This document shows, piece after piece, positions 12,807 through 23,922 of a stretch of DNA of 64,000 bases (position 1 is the first letter of the stretch; every line of letters starts with the position of its first letter). The stretch lies in assembly GCF_000204055.1 (NCBI RefSeq), contig NW_006768841.1, positions 220,824 to 284,823 of the forward strand. Direction: 5' to 3'. This stretch comes from Melampsora larici-populina 98AG31. Taxonomy: Eukaryota > Basidiomycota > Pucciniomycetes > Pucciniales > Melampsoraceae. The notes under the pieces were generated by a model. That model was not told the origin of the DNA. It made no database searches and saw only the letters and a list, made by a program, of their open reading frames with translations. The position numbers and the translations under genes are program-made.

Positions 12807-15631
12807 TCAAATCCTTTTAACTATTGGAAGTAGATCCTTCAGAATAGGTTTAGAAGCAATGTCCAGCTCGCTTCTCTCAAGAGGAGAAAGACTCTGTAGC
12901 CATCGTACAGAGTAGCAATCAATAGGAAGGGCGGACGGAACAGAGGTGCGGGTTACCGGCCTGTCTTCGCCACGCAAACGTGGCCTGGTAGGACGTCCGG
13001 TGAGTTTCGGCGACTTGTTCTTCCCTGGTGTGCTGGAATCGGTTTTTGCCTTGGAAGAATCGAGTAATAGACAGATATTTTCAAGCTCCTTGCTACGCCA
13101 TTCAAGATTTCGAACACGACAGGGTCTTCCTGGACCCTGTGGATCCTCAGGTGAGATTGCCCGCTCATTATCAGTCTCATCATCGCTGCATGCCACAATA
13201 ACAATTTTTGAAAGTGGCCATAGTTCTTTTTGAGAAAGAACTACATTTTCACGCAGCCGTTGCAACTAAGATTCGGAATATTCAATGTGAGGGGTTTTCC
13301 ATCAATTGTGTATTTTAAAATGTGGTACTTACGTATCTTAGCCTAGCGCTTCTCCGAACTTCATCGGCTGTTCTTTTCCTGCGTTCCTCATCCCAGTTTT
13401 CGTTTTGGTAGCTATATATAAGATGTGTTTAGCCAAAGAAGCCCTGTGTAAGTCTACCAAGAGGATTGGTCATCATCATGAAGCAAGTATCAAGTTGAAG
13501 CTTACCGCTTTTTGAGTGACATGACATGAGTGAAGAGACACCTCTTGATGAAGTCGTGGTCGCCATTCTGTAGAGGTACTCCAGTATACTCTCCGCATTC
13601 AACTAATTTTATAAATATATTTAAAGCAAGATCCCATAACCACTTGTTGGGTTGTGAATGAGGTGGTTCCGAAAAGTCTGGACGAAAGCTTGAGACTCCC
13701 ACTGCTTGCATCATATTCCATATGACCGAAAGTTGCTGAGGAGTGGAGTCTTTATGCCCGGGTCCATTTGGATACGAGAAACATGGATCAAAGGGCTGCG
13801 CATGAGAGGTTTGAGCACTGGAATCTTCATTGATATTAATACTTTTCGGTTCAACATCACACATCCAAGCGCTCCTTTTGATTTCGGTTGCAGGGCGTGG
13901 AAGATTGTTCTCCTGGTCCCTCTGCCCAAACATTGTCTCAATGTGAAATCGTATCCGAGCCTAATCCAATTTAAAGGATTAATCTTGATTCAAGACTGAG
14001 CGCATAGAAAAACAACTGACTGAAGTTTGCCCACCGCGTGACTTAGTACCACTGCCCTTTGGAGAGCATGTCCCAATTCTTTTGTCAACAACGTCAGATA
14101 AAATATCAAACTTTTCTGATATCGCCTCAAGTCTCTTGTCTGTCCTTGCTATGTGAGCTTCGAGCTTATCTACATAGAAACAGGCATCAGTTTCTGCTTC
14201 ATTGAGGATCAAACAAACCCAGAAACAGATATATGAAACTGCACTCACAAATCCTTTGAATGACCCAGTCCGCACTTCCAGTTTCTAGCTTATCAGACTC
14301 ATTTTTTGATGGTTTTTTGGGATTCGAATCGTCTGGTCCATCTCGTGCTTCAGGAATTGAGTTTGTTTCCAGAGACTCTCCAGACTCAAGTACGCTATCA
14401 AGGGTGAAGGTGCCTTTGCTATTCTGCCTTCCTTTGGGCCTGGAAGTGTCGCACGAAGTATTGGGTCTGGTATTTGAATTTTCATCATCACTAGCTTCGC
14501 TGATGTAGGTGTCTGATGGATTGGAGTTGTCGGTTCCAGAGTTAGATGGTACGTAGTCATCGCTTCCAGAGTGAGATGTTGTGTAGTCATCGCTTCCACG
14601 TGCTTTGAGTTTGCCCTTTCCTGATTTTCTTGGTTTTGGCAACGACTTTTTGATTGAGCGCACTCCAGGCTTCTTTGAGCGGATGTTCTTAAGACTTCGA
14701 ATGGAGGATACAGATGGTCCTGCAACCGGCTGTTGGGATTCGGAACAATCCGGGCTCGAGTCTGGAACTGCAATCAAAGGTGTAAGAGTAAGAACACGGT
14801 ACCTATATTGATGATTGTACACATTACATGATACTATTACTGACCTTCTTTGGGCTCTGAACTTCGAATTGTGGGTACCAATGGTCCTGCCACAGGCTGT
14901 TGGGATTGATCCCGACTCGAGTCTGGTTAAGCAGTCGAAGATGTAAAAATGAGAACAGTCTCTATATTCAGCACATGACAAGATATTGACCTTCTTTGGG
15001 CTCTGATGTGTTTGAAGACTCGAAGGAGAATTTCTGTAGGTGATCCGGAATGATAACTATCATGCTCATATGTACGTCAGATTCCAGCTCAATTCTTGGA
15101 CGAAGGAAGACAAACTTACTCAATTCACTATATGTCTTACACATCTTGATGAGATTTGTGCGATCAAAATCAGTGGCATCAAGTCCCACACCACGAATCA
15201 TCTCCACAAGGTCGGGGTTTGAAAATAGAGAATAATTAGGACCCTCATCGGATAGCTGACTGGGAATTTCGATGTCGCAGGCCTCTACAAATCGGTTGTC
15301 TTTGCATCTTGGGGTGATGTCTGGGACTAGCCTCTTGGACATTTGAGGCTTCTTCCGTATCACATGCCAAGACAGTAATCCAAGCAAACGATCCCTCTGA
15401 GTTTTAACTCCAACGGTAACTCCAACGTCCTTTAACGAGTCCTGTATAGCACTTGTGCTGTTTCCAGTTTGGTCTTGGATAACAGAACTCATCAGTAAAT
15501 AGTCTGTAAGTGATGTAGATCAGATCAAGACTTGGCTTACTGATTTCCGGACCTGATTCGTCTTTCTTTCTTTTTTTTGAAACCGCTTTTCTTGGTGGAC
15601 TCGAAGGCGGAGGTATCACTTTTTTGACCAT
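12807..15631 (-). CDS. CACTA accessory gene, multi-exon, unknown function
   Basis: Starts MVKKVIPPPSSPPRKAVSKK (basic, NLS-like) at 15631. Exons with GT-AG borders can be followed: 15631-15541, 15503-14991, 14922-14845, 14767-14249, then exons within about 14187-14020, 13950-13505 and 13412-13333, and a last one ending at 12807. The middle is low-complexity and acidic (GSDDYTTSHSGSDDY). The region after 14187 (KLEAHIARTDKRLEAISEKF) looks like a short coiled coil, and the C-terminus ends KPILKDLLPIVKRI. I recognise no family. Exon 14922-14845 and the start of the next exon share DSS...SQQPVAGP, suggesting an internal exon duplication. It is convergent with the transposase gene (133 bp between stops). 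Confidence 0.65.
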
Positions 15632-15699
15632 GATCTCTGAGTAGCTGTTACCACTCTTAAGTAGATGCCCAAAGATTTGGTTTCAAATCACAAGGTTCT

Positions 15700-16190
15700 G
15701 AAAAATGAAGTTTAAGATCGTAGGTTTTTGAAACACAAAAGACTCGAAATGATAAGTTTTGGAAAAACGAAAAGTTTGAGGTGAGCTGTTTACAAAAACA
15801 AAAAGCTTGAAATGTAAAGTTTTTCAAAGATAAAAAGCTTGAAATGTTAGGTTTAAAAAAACATAGGCTTGGGATGATAAGGTTTCAAAGGATCAAAATC
15901 TTAACGGTGAGTTGGGGAAATCCAAAAAGCTTGAAATGAAAAGTTGAGAAAAGCAAAAGCTTCAAACGATAAGTTTTTCAAAGAACGAGAGAGTTTGGAA
16001 TGATAAATATGTTAAAAAAGTAAGAGTGTGAAGTGCTAAGGAATTCAAAAGACGAGAGACTTTGAAATGGTCAGTTCTCTGAAGAATTGAAAGGTTTGAA
16101 ATCATCAGGTTTCAAAAAACGAAGAGTTGAAGACAATGAGTTTTGGAGCAGGATGCTTTCAAAAAAAAACAAGCTTGAAATAGTTTTTTA
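15700..16190. repeat. Degenerate tandem repeat of about 40 bp inside the CACTA element
   Basis: A purine-rich array lies between the two minus-strand accessory genes, upstream of the one starting at 15631. A degenerate unit of the form AAAAGCTTGAAATGATAAG followed by TTTTTCAAAGA recurs perhaps 10-13 times (for example near 15810, 15834, 15928 and 16168). Unit copies differ by substitutions and indels. It has no coding potential. It could be a regulatory or transposase-binding array, but that is inference. Confidence 0.7.
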
Positions 16191-16972
16191 GAAAGAAAAT
16201 CACAAGTATTTGAAGAAACGGAAAGTGTGAACTGATGATCAGCTTCTAAAAGACCAAAATATAAAGTCTTCTAGCACCAAGACGTCCTTTCATGGGATGG
16301 TTGTCATGACTAGGCAACTCAAACGCATTTGTTTGACGTATCAATCATCAGATTTATGATTCATTACTAGGATACACTCTGAGAATAGAAAAGTCATCAT
16401 AAGAGGATGTCATGAAGGACATAATAATTACCGCCTCATAACTTGATCTTATGTTTGTATACACCTCGACACATCCAACGAGTACATCATATTAAAAAAA
16501 TACCATTGGGTTTCATGATTTCCTTTGTCGGGGATCCAAATGATCACTCAGGGTGGCTTGTGCCCCTTTGTATTTACCTATGATCAAGGACAAGCGTGAT
16601 TGTAATACTTGGCAAATCTGAACTTGTTGCTCGATCATCTTCTTTCATTTGTATAATGATCCCCTAGCAAATGCAAGGGCATTAAGTCAATATTCAAGAA
16701 TTGTGTTGGTAGCGCTGTCAGAGTGGTTTGGACATTTAAAGAGTGACACAATGAACAAATCTTTTAGATCTCAATGGAAGAGCAGATTTGAATCAAAGTA
16801 CATGAGAATATGTATGCTCCTCGATTGATCAAGTTTCAGCTCAGTGTAACATTTAAGATTTCATAGCTATTTAGGGTGATATAATAGAAATGACGGGATC
16901 ATGGAAACAAAATGAAAAGTAAAATCTGTTTTCCCAAGACTCGGTAATAGATTTACGTCTAGAACCATAAGT

Positions 16973-18630
16973 TTACTCAGAGGCTGTATCTTCAGAATCT
17001 GATAAGCTCATCATCTTTGTAATTATCTCTTCCTGTTTTTGAAGTTCTGAGAGAGCTTCATCTAACTTTTCCTTCAGGTGTATGAGTTCTTGCTCCATAC
17101 TGGCAGCTTTGTCGTTTAGTTGATCAATTGTCCTACTCTTCTTTTTGAGGTGTGCGACATCGGCTTTGAGTCCTTGGAGTAGATCATCTGCAGGTGGGGT
17201 CAGCTTCGATATTATGGCGAAAAGATGATGACGACTTGTACCTTGTTGATGTGCTTTCTTTGTATCAATATCTGACTTTGCGGTCATCTCAATTTTGGTT
17301 TTCAATTCGGATAGAGCTGTTTCAAGACCTAAGACTAAACAAATGTGGATCAAGCTTTGAAAAGGAGATATAAGATCAGAAGATAGGCGGAATTTACTTA
17401 CTTTTGTCATTGCGATGTTGCTCCATCAAGAAAATATCAACACCTGACCTTTGCTTCCCGCTGTTTGTAAGGCAAGGTATGACAGGCTCTGTCTCTGTTT
17501 TTTTCAGCGGGATAGGTCAGACTAAATCAGACCAAATACAATGCGGAAGATTTAGACAAGGCAGCTCACCCGTATTTTCAGTCTCAAAGAGATCGAGGTC
17601 CGAAAACTCAATCAAGTCGGGATGGAATTTCACCTTGGTAACACTTGGGATAACAGCACTTTGTGGGCCCACATCGACCAGATCGTTAGTTTGAGTCTTC
17701 AAACAAGGCGATTTTGGTGGAATACGACGAAAAGATGACTTGTTCATGTGTTGAAGAGGGATCAGATCAGGACTAATGAATGACTGTGCTCCTTCTGGCC
17801 CAAGCAAATGTGAGCTGATAAATTGGGGTGTGGATCCAGACAGTTCGACTTTATGAACATCATCTGAAACTTCAACATCGTCTGTAGTTGTGGGTTTTGT
17901 GCTTTTTGAGCGATGTGAGGTCTTGGATTCGGCATCAGCATAACTTGGTCACAGTAGGTAAGATAGGGAACAAGGCTCATATACCTTGTTTGATTTTGGA
18001 GTTACACTTGAGACGCAACGGGACCCTGTTGTTGTAGAAGACGCCAATCGTTCCATTAGCTTACCGTGAAGTATGGGGATTCATGATTTCAAATTCAGAT
18101 ACAGTACCAGTTGCAGATCTCTTGTTGGAGTTTTTGTCTGTCTCATTTGACACTGATCGCTTGGCCAAACGAGCAACTGATGATGGTGGTGGATGGGCTC
18201 CCAAGTCCTTCTTGACAGTTTTAGAAGAAGAAGAAACGGCGGAAGGATGTGGCATGGAAGTCGTACTAGAGGAACTGTCTTTTTTCGCTTCCTCTGGATT
18301 GTTCATGCTAGATGTGCCGCTTTGATCAAATCGTTGGGGCGGTGATGAACTTGTAGGATCCGGAAAGACTTGATACGTTGGAGGTGAGATATGTAATTTG
18401 AATGAGAGTTAGAAACATTTGCGATGATTGAAAGTTGAAAATGGGATCTACGAACACTCAGGCTGCTGCTCCCGGACCGTCTCGGCTATCTTGGATTTAC
18501 TTAGTTGACCATTGACTGGAATCAATGGAAAATTTATTCGTAGCCAATCCAGCATCATCTGCTTTCCAACACCAGGTGCACTCGGATCGAACACCTCTGG
18601 CTTTGAGGCTGGATGCATCCTGCTGGTCAT
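16973..18630 (-). CDS. CACTA accessory gene with C-terminal coiled coil
   Basis: The chosen ATG at 18630 gives MTSRMHPASKPEVFDPSAPG. Exon 1 ends at a GTAGAT donor near 18453. The next exon (about 18335-18066) is Ser/Lys-rich with MNNPEEAKKDSSSSTTSMPH; a later one (about 17942-17573) contains DLIPLQHMNKSSFRRIPPKS; the last (about 17330-16973) has heptad-like LQGLKADVAHLKKKSRTIDQ and ASMEQELIHLKEKLDEALSE and ends SDSEDTASE. Exon borders in the middle are approximate. No named family is recognised. The coiled coil suggests oligomerisation. It is the gene nearest to the right TIR, on the same strand as the gene at 12807-15631. Confidence 0.6.
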
Positions 18631-19923
18631 GAGACGTTTGGAGACTATGAGCAGAAAGTGAGATAAAGTCAAATACGATTGTTGGAAACTATTTCGAGAC
18701 GCTTATGCGCAGCAACAGCAAGGTTTAAAAAGAGTTGAAAAAGGACATCAACAGAGGTAGAGATCGCTATATTGATTCGGAAAAAGACGATGATGTTATA
18801 AATTTATAAGCCTGTCTGCTGGCGAGTTGTAGGGAAATGAGGAGGGCATGGTAAAAGAGCGGCCTTCCCAAGAGTTTCTTGAATAAGATGACTTGGCCAT
18901 TGAACAAGGATATTATCCTGCAAATCAAACAAGCCATGTGTAGCATGAGTTGTCGGGCGAGTCTCAGAAGATATAACCAATATATGTGAGCCACTTTTGC
19001 CAATCTGTTTTTTGGATAAAGTACACTGGAAGCAAAGAAAACTTTGCCGCTTGATGATCTTTAGGGTCCTATGTATGTGGGACGGGCACAGACATAGATG
19101 CTATCTACCAGTGAAAACTAGTCAAGTGAGAAAAGAAAAGTGTGGACCGACATTTTCTATGCCACCCGGGCTTTTCTAGTCTCATGAGAAAAGATGACAT
19201 TTTTTGTAGTGTAACCCTGAACCAATGTAGTGATAAGAACAAATATCACTACAGTTAGGTTTAGAGAGGAGAGTATATAAACCCCTCCTCTCTCAGCCTT
19301 CAGAGAAAGAGCCCCAAGCAATTATTACACTACACTTTTAAAGAACAATATGAAAGTTCTACAGAAGTATATATCAAGAGTCTTACAAAGATAAGACTAG
19401 TGATAAACTTCTTACAACTTTCATCAGCTTCCTGATTAAAAGTAAGTAATACATTCCTTCACACCCCTCTGGATCCTCTACTTCCCCCAAGTAGAAATCA
19501 AACCTAGGTTGGTGACCTCTAACAGCCCCAGGTTAGTGACCTTAAGAAAACTTTCAGGTTGGTGACCATAAGAATAACCCAAGGTTAGTGACCATAAGAA
19601 CAACTAGTTTGGTGATCTTTATCTCACCCTTTAAATCAGATAACAGAAGATTAAAGGAGGGTCTTGGATCCAACCCTCATCCAATAATAATAATAATAGT
19701 TATTACTTATAAATCTCCTTATAAGGAGTCACTTAACTGTAGTCTGACTTGATTTGTCCCAACAGACTACTAGTGCTATTCTCTCTCTTTCTTTTCCTTT
19801 CTTTATTTCACTTGTAGATACTACATATATGAAATAAAGAATTGAAGTTCTTGAAATCCTACCCACCAATTGCCCAATTAGTGGCTTAGAGTCCTCTTCC
19901 TGAGCACCTACCCTCACAGGCTG

Positions 19924-20051
19924 TAAGAGGGAAATTGAGAATTCTAGGGAAACCATTTCCTTCTTTGTCCTAGTTGTCCATCCTGTTGAGACATATGAAC
20001 AGATTGTTGATACATCTTGGAATGATTCATGCTTTTTGCCTGTATGGAATA
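19924..20051. other. Short gap between nested element and next MITE
   Basis: Resumes the sequence interrupted at 5121, starting with the right-hand TA of the outer MITE. No feature is seen. Confidence 0.5.
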
Positions 20052-20203
20052 GTGGTACACAAACACCTCAAACAGACCTAATAGAACCCATTGCAACCCA
20101 ATTGGTTTTTGGATTTTTTAGGGCTAAAAACTCAAAATCAATGGGCTTGCCATGGGTTTTTTGGATGGGTTTCTGAGGTTGGGTTGTGGTGTTTGTGTAC
20201 CGC
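20052..20203. mobile_element. TA-flanked MITE, 152 bp
   Basis: The left end GTGGTACACAAACACC and right end GGTGTTTGTGTACCGC are inverted copies with one mismatch, and the element is flanked by TA on both sides (20050-20051 and 20204-20205). Inside are AACCCATTGCAACCCA-type blocks and their complements, giving a long hairpin. Size and the TA target fit a Tc1/mariner-related MITE. No coding capacity. Confidence 0.75.
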
Positions 20204-21265
20204 TATTGGATCACTTTGCGTACCCAAGTAACATTATTCAAAAGCCCTCTTCCACCCATTCCCGTATGTCAACACGTACCAATGCGGCCACTGTACTATA
20301 CTGTGACGGTACAGTACCAGTATAGTACCGGGACTGTGGTACTATACTGCCCAATACTAGTACTGGAGATCCGAATTTAGACTGGGCATTGTGAGTATTG
20401 CCTTTGAGATCAGTGGTACTATACAATATATCACCACAAAAAGAATCCCATACAATCACCTACCTCATCACTTCACCAACCTATCAACTGATCAAATCAA
20501 CTATCTATAGATAATCAGGATCATAGAACAAGGTTTTTGGAAACTTGACTGGTCAAGAAACCAACTCCTTGTGACTTTTGATTGGTCTCGACTGGATTTG
20601 AGAACAGTCATTAGTCTGATTAAACCAACACAACATCAATCAACTCATATCAATATCAACATCTTTATCAACTATATAGTCACCCTCATAACACCACTAT
20701 GCCATCTACCACAAACCAACCACCATGATCATCCAATGATGACACTGATGAATCACGAGAGTCTTCAGACGACGCCTCTGCAAAATCCAACCTCTCAACA
20801 GCGAACTCTCTACAACAATCAACACGCTCTTGACAACCGTCAAAAGGTACATCAGCTGTTAATTCTGATTCATCTCAAACTTCAAATCACCAGCCAAAAA
20901 AGCATAAGAAGAAATCTAATTCAAAGGTTAAGAAAAAACGCAAGATCAAGAAAGACTTACTTGCTGAAGCAGTGATATCAAATTCAGCAGTAAGTTTCTT
21001 GTTTTTTCTTTCTGAAATTTAATCTGACCTTTTTACTTTTGCAAAAATTAGACTACTTCATTAAAAATCCTCCAAACACATGTTGACCTTGTGCAGGACT
21101 CTGATGAGAAAAACCAAAAGATCAAGTTAAGCCTTGAAAGGAGATATGCAAGCACACAAACATAATGGAATAATATGGTACACCCATACGAGGTGGAAAA
21201 GATGTAAGTCAAAGTTTTCTTGACTGCAAGGAAGTATTTTTTTAACTTTGTCTTTAACATCCTGT

Positions 21266-22117
21266 ATTAAAGCCCATCAAAGGTCCATACCTCTCGTTTC
21301 CTTGCTTATGGTGCAAATCAGATGTTCAAGGCGGTGCTGATACAGACAAGAACCTCAAGGTTCATCAAGATGGACTGATGCAAGGCTCAAAGTCAGGTAA
21401 TCCTGGGTGTAAAGCACAATCTCAAGCAATAGAATCAGGAATTGACTTACCGGAGACTGCATATGAGAGGAGGCTGAAGAGGAAGGATCAAGCTGTGGTT
21501 CGATCAACATGGAATTTTAACAACAAGATATTGAATCAGATCTTGATGTTTTGGATCCTTTGTCAGGCTCTACCTTGGCACACGGTGGAGGACAATATGC
21601 TATGTGCTGCATTTAGGTACTCAAACCCTGAAGCCCACATGTATGGACGGACTTGGTCTGCTCATGAAGCTCATAGAGCTTATCTGTCACTCAGTCAATG
21701 TGTATCTCCATGATTCACAAAAGGGGAACTCTACAATTGACGGACTAACTGAATATCAGCTTGCATGCAACACGCCTTCACAGGATGTTGCAATGGACCC
21801 TAACCTGGCATTGAAGTGGTGGCAGGTGAGTTCTCTCCCTCTTCTTTCTGTCTTTTAAATTAGGTGAAGAGTCTGAAATCCAATTCTTTCATTGACAGAG
21901 CCATGAAGGAAAGTACCCTATTCTTTCAGGTCTAGCTCGCCAATATCTTGCTGTTAGTGGGAGCTCGGCCGCTGTTGAGCAAACTTTCTCATCAGCTGCG
22001 GATGTCTGCACCACAGACCGTGGAACATTAGTTCCGACAAAAATTGAGCGTTGCGTGAGTAGTTGGCTATGGATTTCTAATGGAGTCCCACTAGATTCAG
22101 GATTTGAAGAGGCCTAA
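21266..22117 (+). pseudogene. hAT transposase remnant: BED-like finger plus C-terminal domain
   Basis: The 5' part contains PYLSFPCLWCKSDVQGGADT followed by a downstream His and Cys (NLKVHQDG, NPGCKAQS), a BED-type zinc-finger layout. The 3' part, after an intron with acceptor near 21898, reads GLARQYLAVSGSSAAVEQTF, then SSAADVCTTDRGTL and IERCVSSWLWISNGVPL, ending with TAA at 22115-22117. This is the hAT dimerisation region that contributes the last catalytic Glu. Between them the RNase-H-like core that should span several hundred residues is missing or unrecognisable (a stop appears around 21711). It cannot encode a full transposase. Confidence 0.75.
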
Positions 22118-22527
22118 AGGATTATGGAGGAGTGTATCGAGGACAATAAAGCTGCTCATGTTTTACACAAGACCATGAACCAGCCTCCACATTTCTCTGG
22201 TGATTTAGTTTGTTATGTTCATTGTTCTGATTTCAAGCTTATGGAGCTTTCTCTTCACAAACAAACCATCATTTGCAATGAATGTACAATCAAAAGCCAT
22301 ACATTAAGATAAATCAATAGATTGAAGCGGAATTTTTATAGTATTTTCTTTCCATTTCAAGTTTTATTCAATGTATATCAATAGAGAGCATTTCATTTGT
22401 GCATTTTTGATGTTGTCATGGAGTCAAACACAAATAACAAGATGAGTATTGGAAGTATCGAATTGCAGAGGTCAATACTATACTATACCCAGGGTACAAA
22501 AGTACCGGTGCCAGCGGTACTATACTA

Positions 22528-22701
22528 CAGTCGCCACTCGATATAAGCACACATTGAGTAAGCATATTTCACTATAAGGATCAAATTTTGATGAAACAAA
22601 AAATTCAAATATGCAGTACGCTCCTTTTGAACTGATGCATCGCGCTTTGTAAGCATCAAATTTGGTGCATTTTTAATGATGCTTATAGCGCGTGGCGACT
22701 G
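22528..22701. mobile_element. TA-flanked MITE, 174 bp, inside the hAT remnant
   Basis: The TIRs CAGTCGCCACTCGATATAAG at the left and the reverse complement of CAGTCGCCACGCGCTATAAG at the right differ at two positions. TA flanks both sides (22526-22527 and 22702-22703). The interior is AT-rich with no ORF. Removing it rejoins the GTACTATAC-rich right subterminal region of the surrounding hAT element, which shows the order of insertion. Confidence 0.85.
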
Positions 22702-22740
22702 TAGTATTGGCCTATACTAGTATAGTATAGTATAGTGGCC

Positions 22741-23310
22741 GTGTTGCACATACCAACTTCCAGTCCTGCGGAGACTTGGCAGAGAGCCGGCATCTTGGTG
22801 GGGCATGGATTTCCCGGTGGTGGCGTCACACTGAGGGCTTTGGCATAGACTGCGGTGGGGGCCGGGTTGGCTCGGCAGCCAGGCTTCATTTTGGCTTTTT
22901 GGAGAACAAGAGGCCATCGGGAGAACCCTGACAGTACTGTCAGGCTTCTGACAGTCAGGCCTTTCAACCACCTGTCCCTTAGCCGTGAAAGCCAGCACAG
23001 ATCTTCCACGTGGCCTTTCAGCCACGCCACATCCCGGTAGAAAGGTCACCGAGGTGCAACAAAAAATAAAATTCATATATATTCAAGTTTTTTCTTTACT
23101 AATAGTTTTTGTTTACTTATACAACATCTTCTTGATCTTGGAGCTCCAAGTTGACCAATAGTGATGATGATCCAAGATCTAATCCTCAAACATCGCACGA
23201 GCTTTTATATGAGTCATATATGTGTCAAGTTGATCAACCGGCTCAACTTTTGAAGTCGCGTTACAAATACGTGATGATTTAGTATAATCATCAATCGAAA
23301 GATCAAATCA
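22741..23310. other. GC-rich then AT-rich intergenic DNA with one inverted arm
   Basis: 22741-23050 is GC-rich and includes repeats of CTGACAGT/ACTGTCAG (about 22926-22957). A region around 22890-22960 is similar in reverse complement to about 23700-23800 (both include a CGGGAGA block followed by CTGACAGTC-rich sequence). These may be the subterminal arms of a non-autonomous element. 23051-23310 is AT-rich with nothing recognisable. Confidence 0.45.
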
Positions 23311-23314
23311 TGAA

Positions 23315-23490
23315 GTGTTTGAAAACAAATTACCCACTGAACTTGATTTGATTTGGAGTAATAGATTGAATACTACTCCAGGTAAAGCTAAATGGAGTGT
23401 GTTTAGAGATTATGTCAAGGTCAAGTTATCTCACCATTATCTCCCTGATAAAGTGAAAGTACTTTGGAAATTGTCGAAAAAAAGTTTACA
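23315..23490 (+). pseudogene. Fragment resembling a SprT-like metalloprotease
   Basis: An open stretch reads VFENKLPTELDLIWSNRLNT, then TPGKAKWS and, after a diverged segment, KVKLSHHYLPDKVKVLWKLS. The order F..LP..L.L.WS.RL.TT.G.A.W followed by hydrophobic-L-S recalls the start of the SprT-like domain (Spartan/ACRC/Wss1-like DNA-protein crosslink proteases). The HExxH zinc-binding motif that should follow is absent, so this is at best a truncated copy. Assignment is from memory of the family pattern. Confidence 0.45.
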
Positions 23491-23922
23491 AATACCCTCA
23501 TACTACGTTGGATCTTTCCTACCAAGAACAAATTGTAAAACCAATTCTTCGTCAGTTTTGAAATCATTGCAAAAGAGTATTGTCAGCAGGACTGTTGTTT
23601 GCCTGTTGACCGGATGACCACAGTCGAGACAGAGGATGCAACAGGTAGCAACCGACCTTTCAGCAGTGGGTTTAAGGTTATGACCCATGATTACATGGTT
23701 TGTGAGGGGCCTGACAGTCAGGTGTCAGTGTCAGGGCCTGACAGTCACGGCTCTCCCGGTGGCTGCGACCTCTGGCTTTTTGCTCGGGGGGTCGGTTAAT
23801 CAAGGTAGTCTGTAGCAGATTTCTAAAATCAACACCACATCGACCAAGAACAAGAACAAGAACGATAACCAACCACAGCCCACCAGTCATCAGAACTCAT
23901 CAGAACTCAATAACTCCAACTC

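Larger units (their letters stand above)
5633..19211. mobile_element. CACTA-type DNA transposon, 13.6 kb, with TNP2 and accessory genes
   Basis: The left end reads CACTACAAAAAATGTCATCT and the right end is its reverse complement. The inverted similarity runs about 88 bp (5633-5720 and 19124-19211) with roughly ten mismatches, and includes TCTCATGAGACTAGAAAAG. The flanking trinucleotide TAA is duplicated (5630-5632 and 19212-19214). CACTA ends and a 3-bp TSD are diagnostic of the CACTA (En/Spm) superfamily. The TNP2-like transposase at 9208-12673 agrees independently. The element also holds genes at 6497-6994 (-), 7868-8716 (+), 12807-15631 (-) and 16973-18630 (-). It sits inside a solo LTR, which shows that the insertion post-dates the LTR. 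Confidence 0.93.
5333..19918 (+). mobile_element. Solo LTR, split by a CACTA element
   Basis: The LTR starts TGTCAGCCCTGAGTACATAC and ends CCCTCACA, flanked by 5-bp duplications GGCTG (5328-5332 and 19919-19923). The first 300 bp (5333-5632) and last 704 bp (19215-19918) align with one continuous solo LTR at 58514-59592, so the two parts belong to a single copy. The second part carries a TATATAAACC promoter-like box (near 19276) and repeats of an AGGTTGGTGACCT-type motif at about 19504-19620. No internal retrotransposon region remains between LTRs, so this is a recombination remnant. Confidence 0.88.
5122..19923. mobile_element. TA-flanked MITE, split by a solo LTR
   Basis: The left TIR CAGCCATTCCAATATT begins at 5122 after TA (5120-5121). 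Its reverse complement AATATTGGAATGGCTG ends at 5332, where a solo LTR begins. The 5-bp target GGCTG is repeated at 19919-19923 and followed by TA (19924-19925). Removing the LTR restores a 211-bp element with perfect 16-bp TIRs flanked by TA, as in Tc1/mariner-type MITEs. The interior contains a second hairpin (about 5212-5246). This is the oldest layer of the left nest. The stated span covers the two younger insertions. Confidence 0.8.
20286..22740 (+). mobile_element. Decayed hAT element with GGTACTATAC-rich ends
   Basis: The left end GGCCACTGTACTATACTG and right end (reverse complement GGCCACTATACTATACTA) are inverted, and both subterminal regions are crowded with GTACTATAC-type words, including palindromic GGTAC(T)ATAC blocks at about 20300-20365 and 22480-22530. 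Inside are a BED-like zinc finger and a hAT C-terminal domain but no complete catalytic region. I could not find an 8-bp target duplication, so the exact ends are less certain than for the other elements. A second MITE sits in its right subterminal region. Confidence 0.7.
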
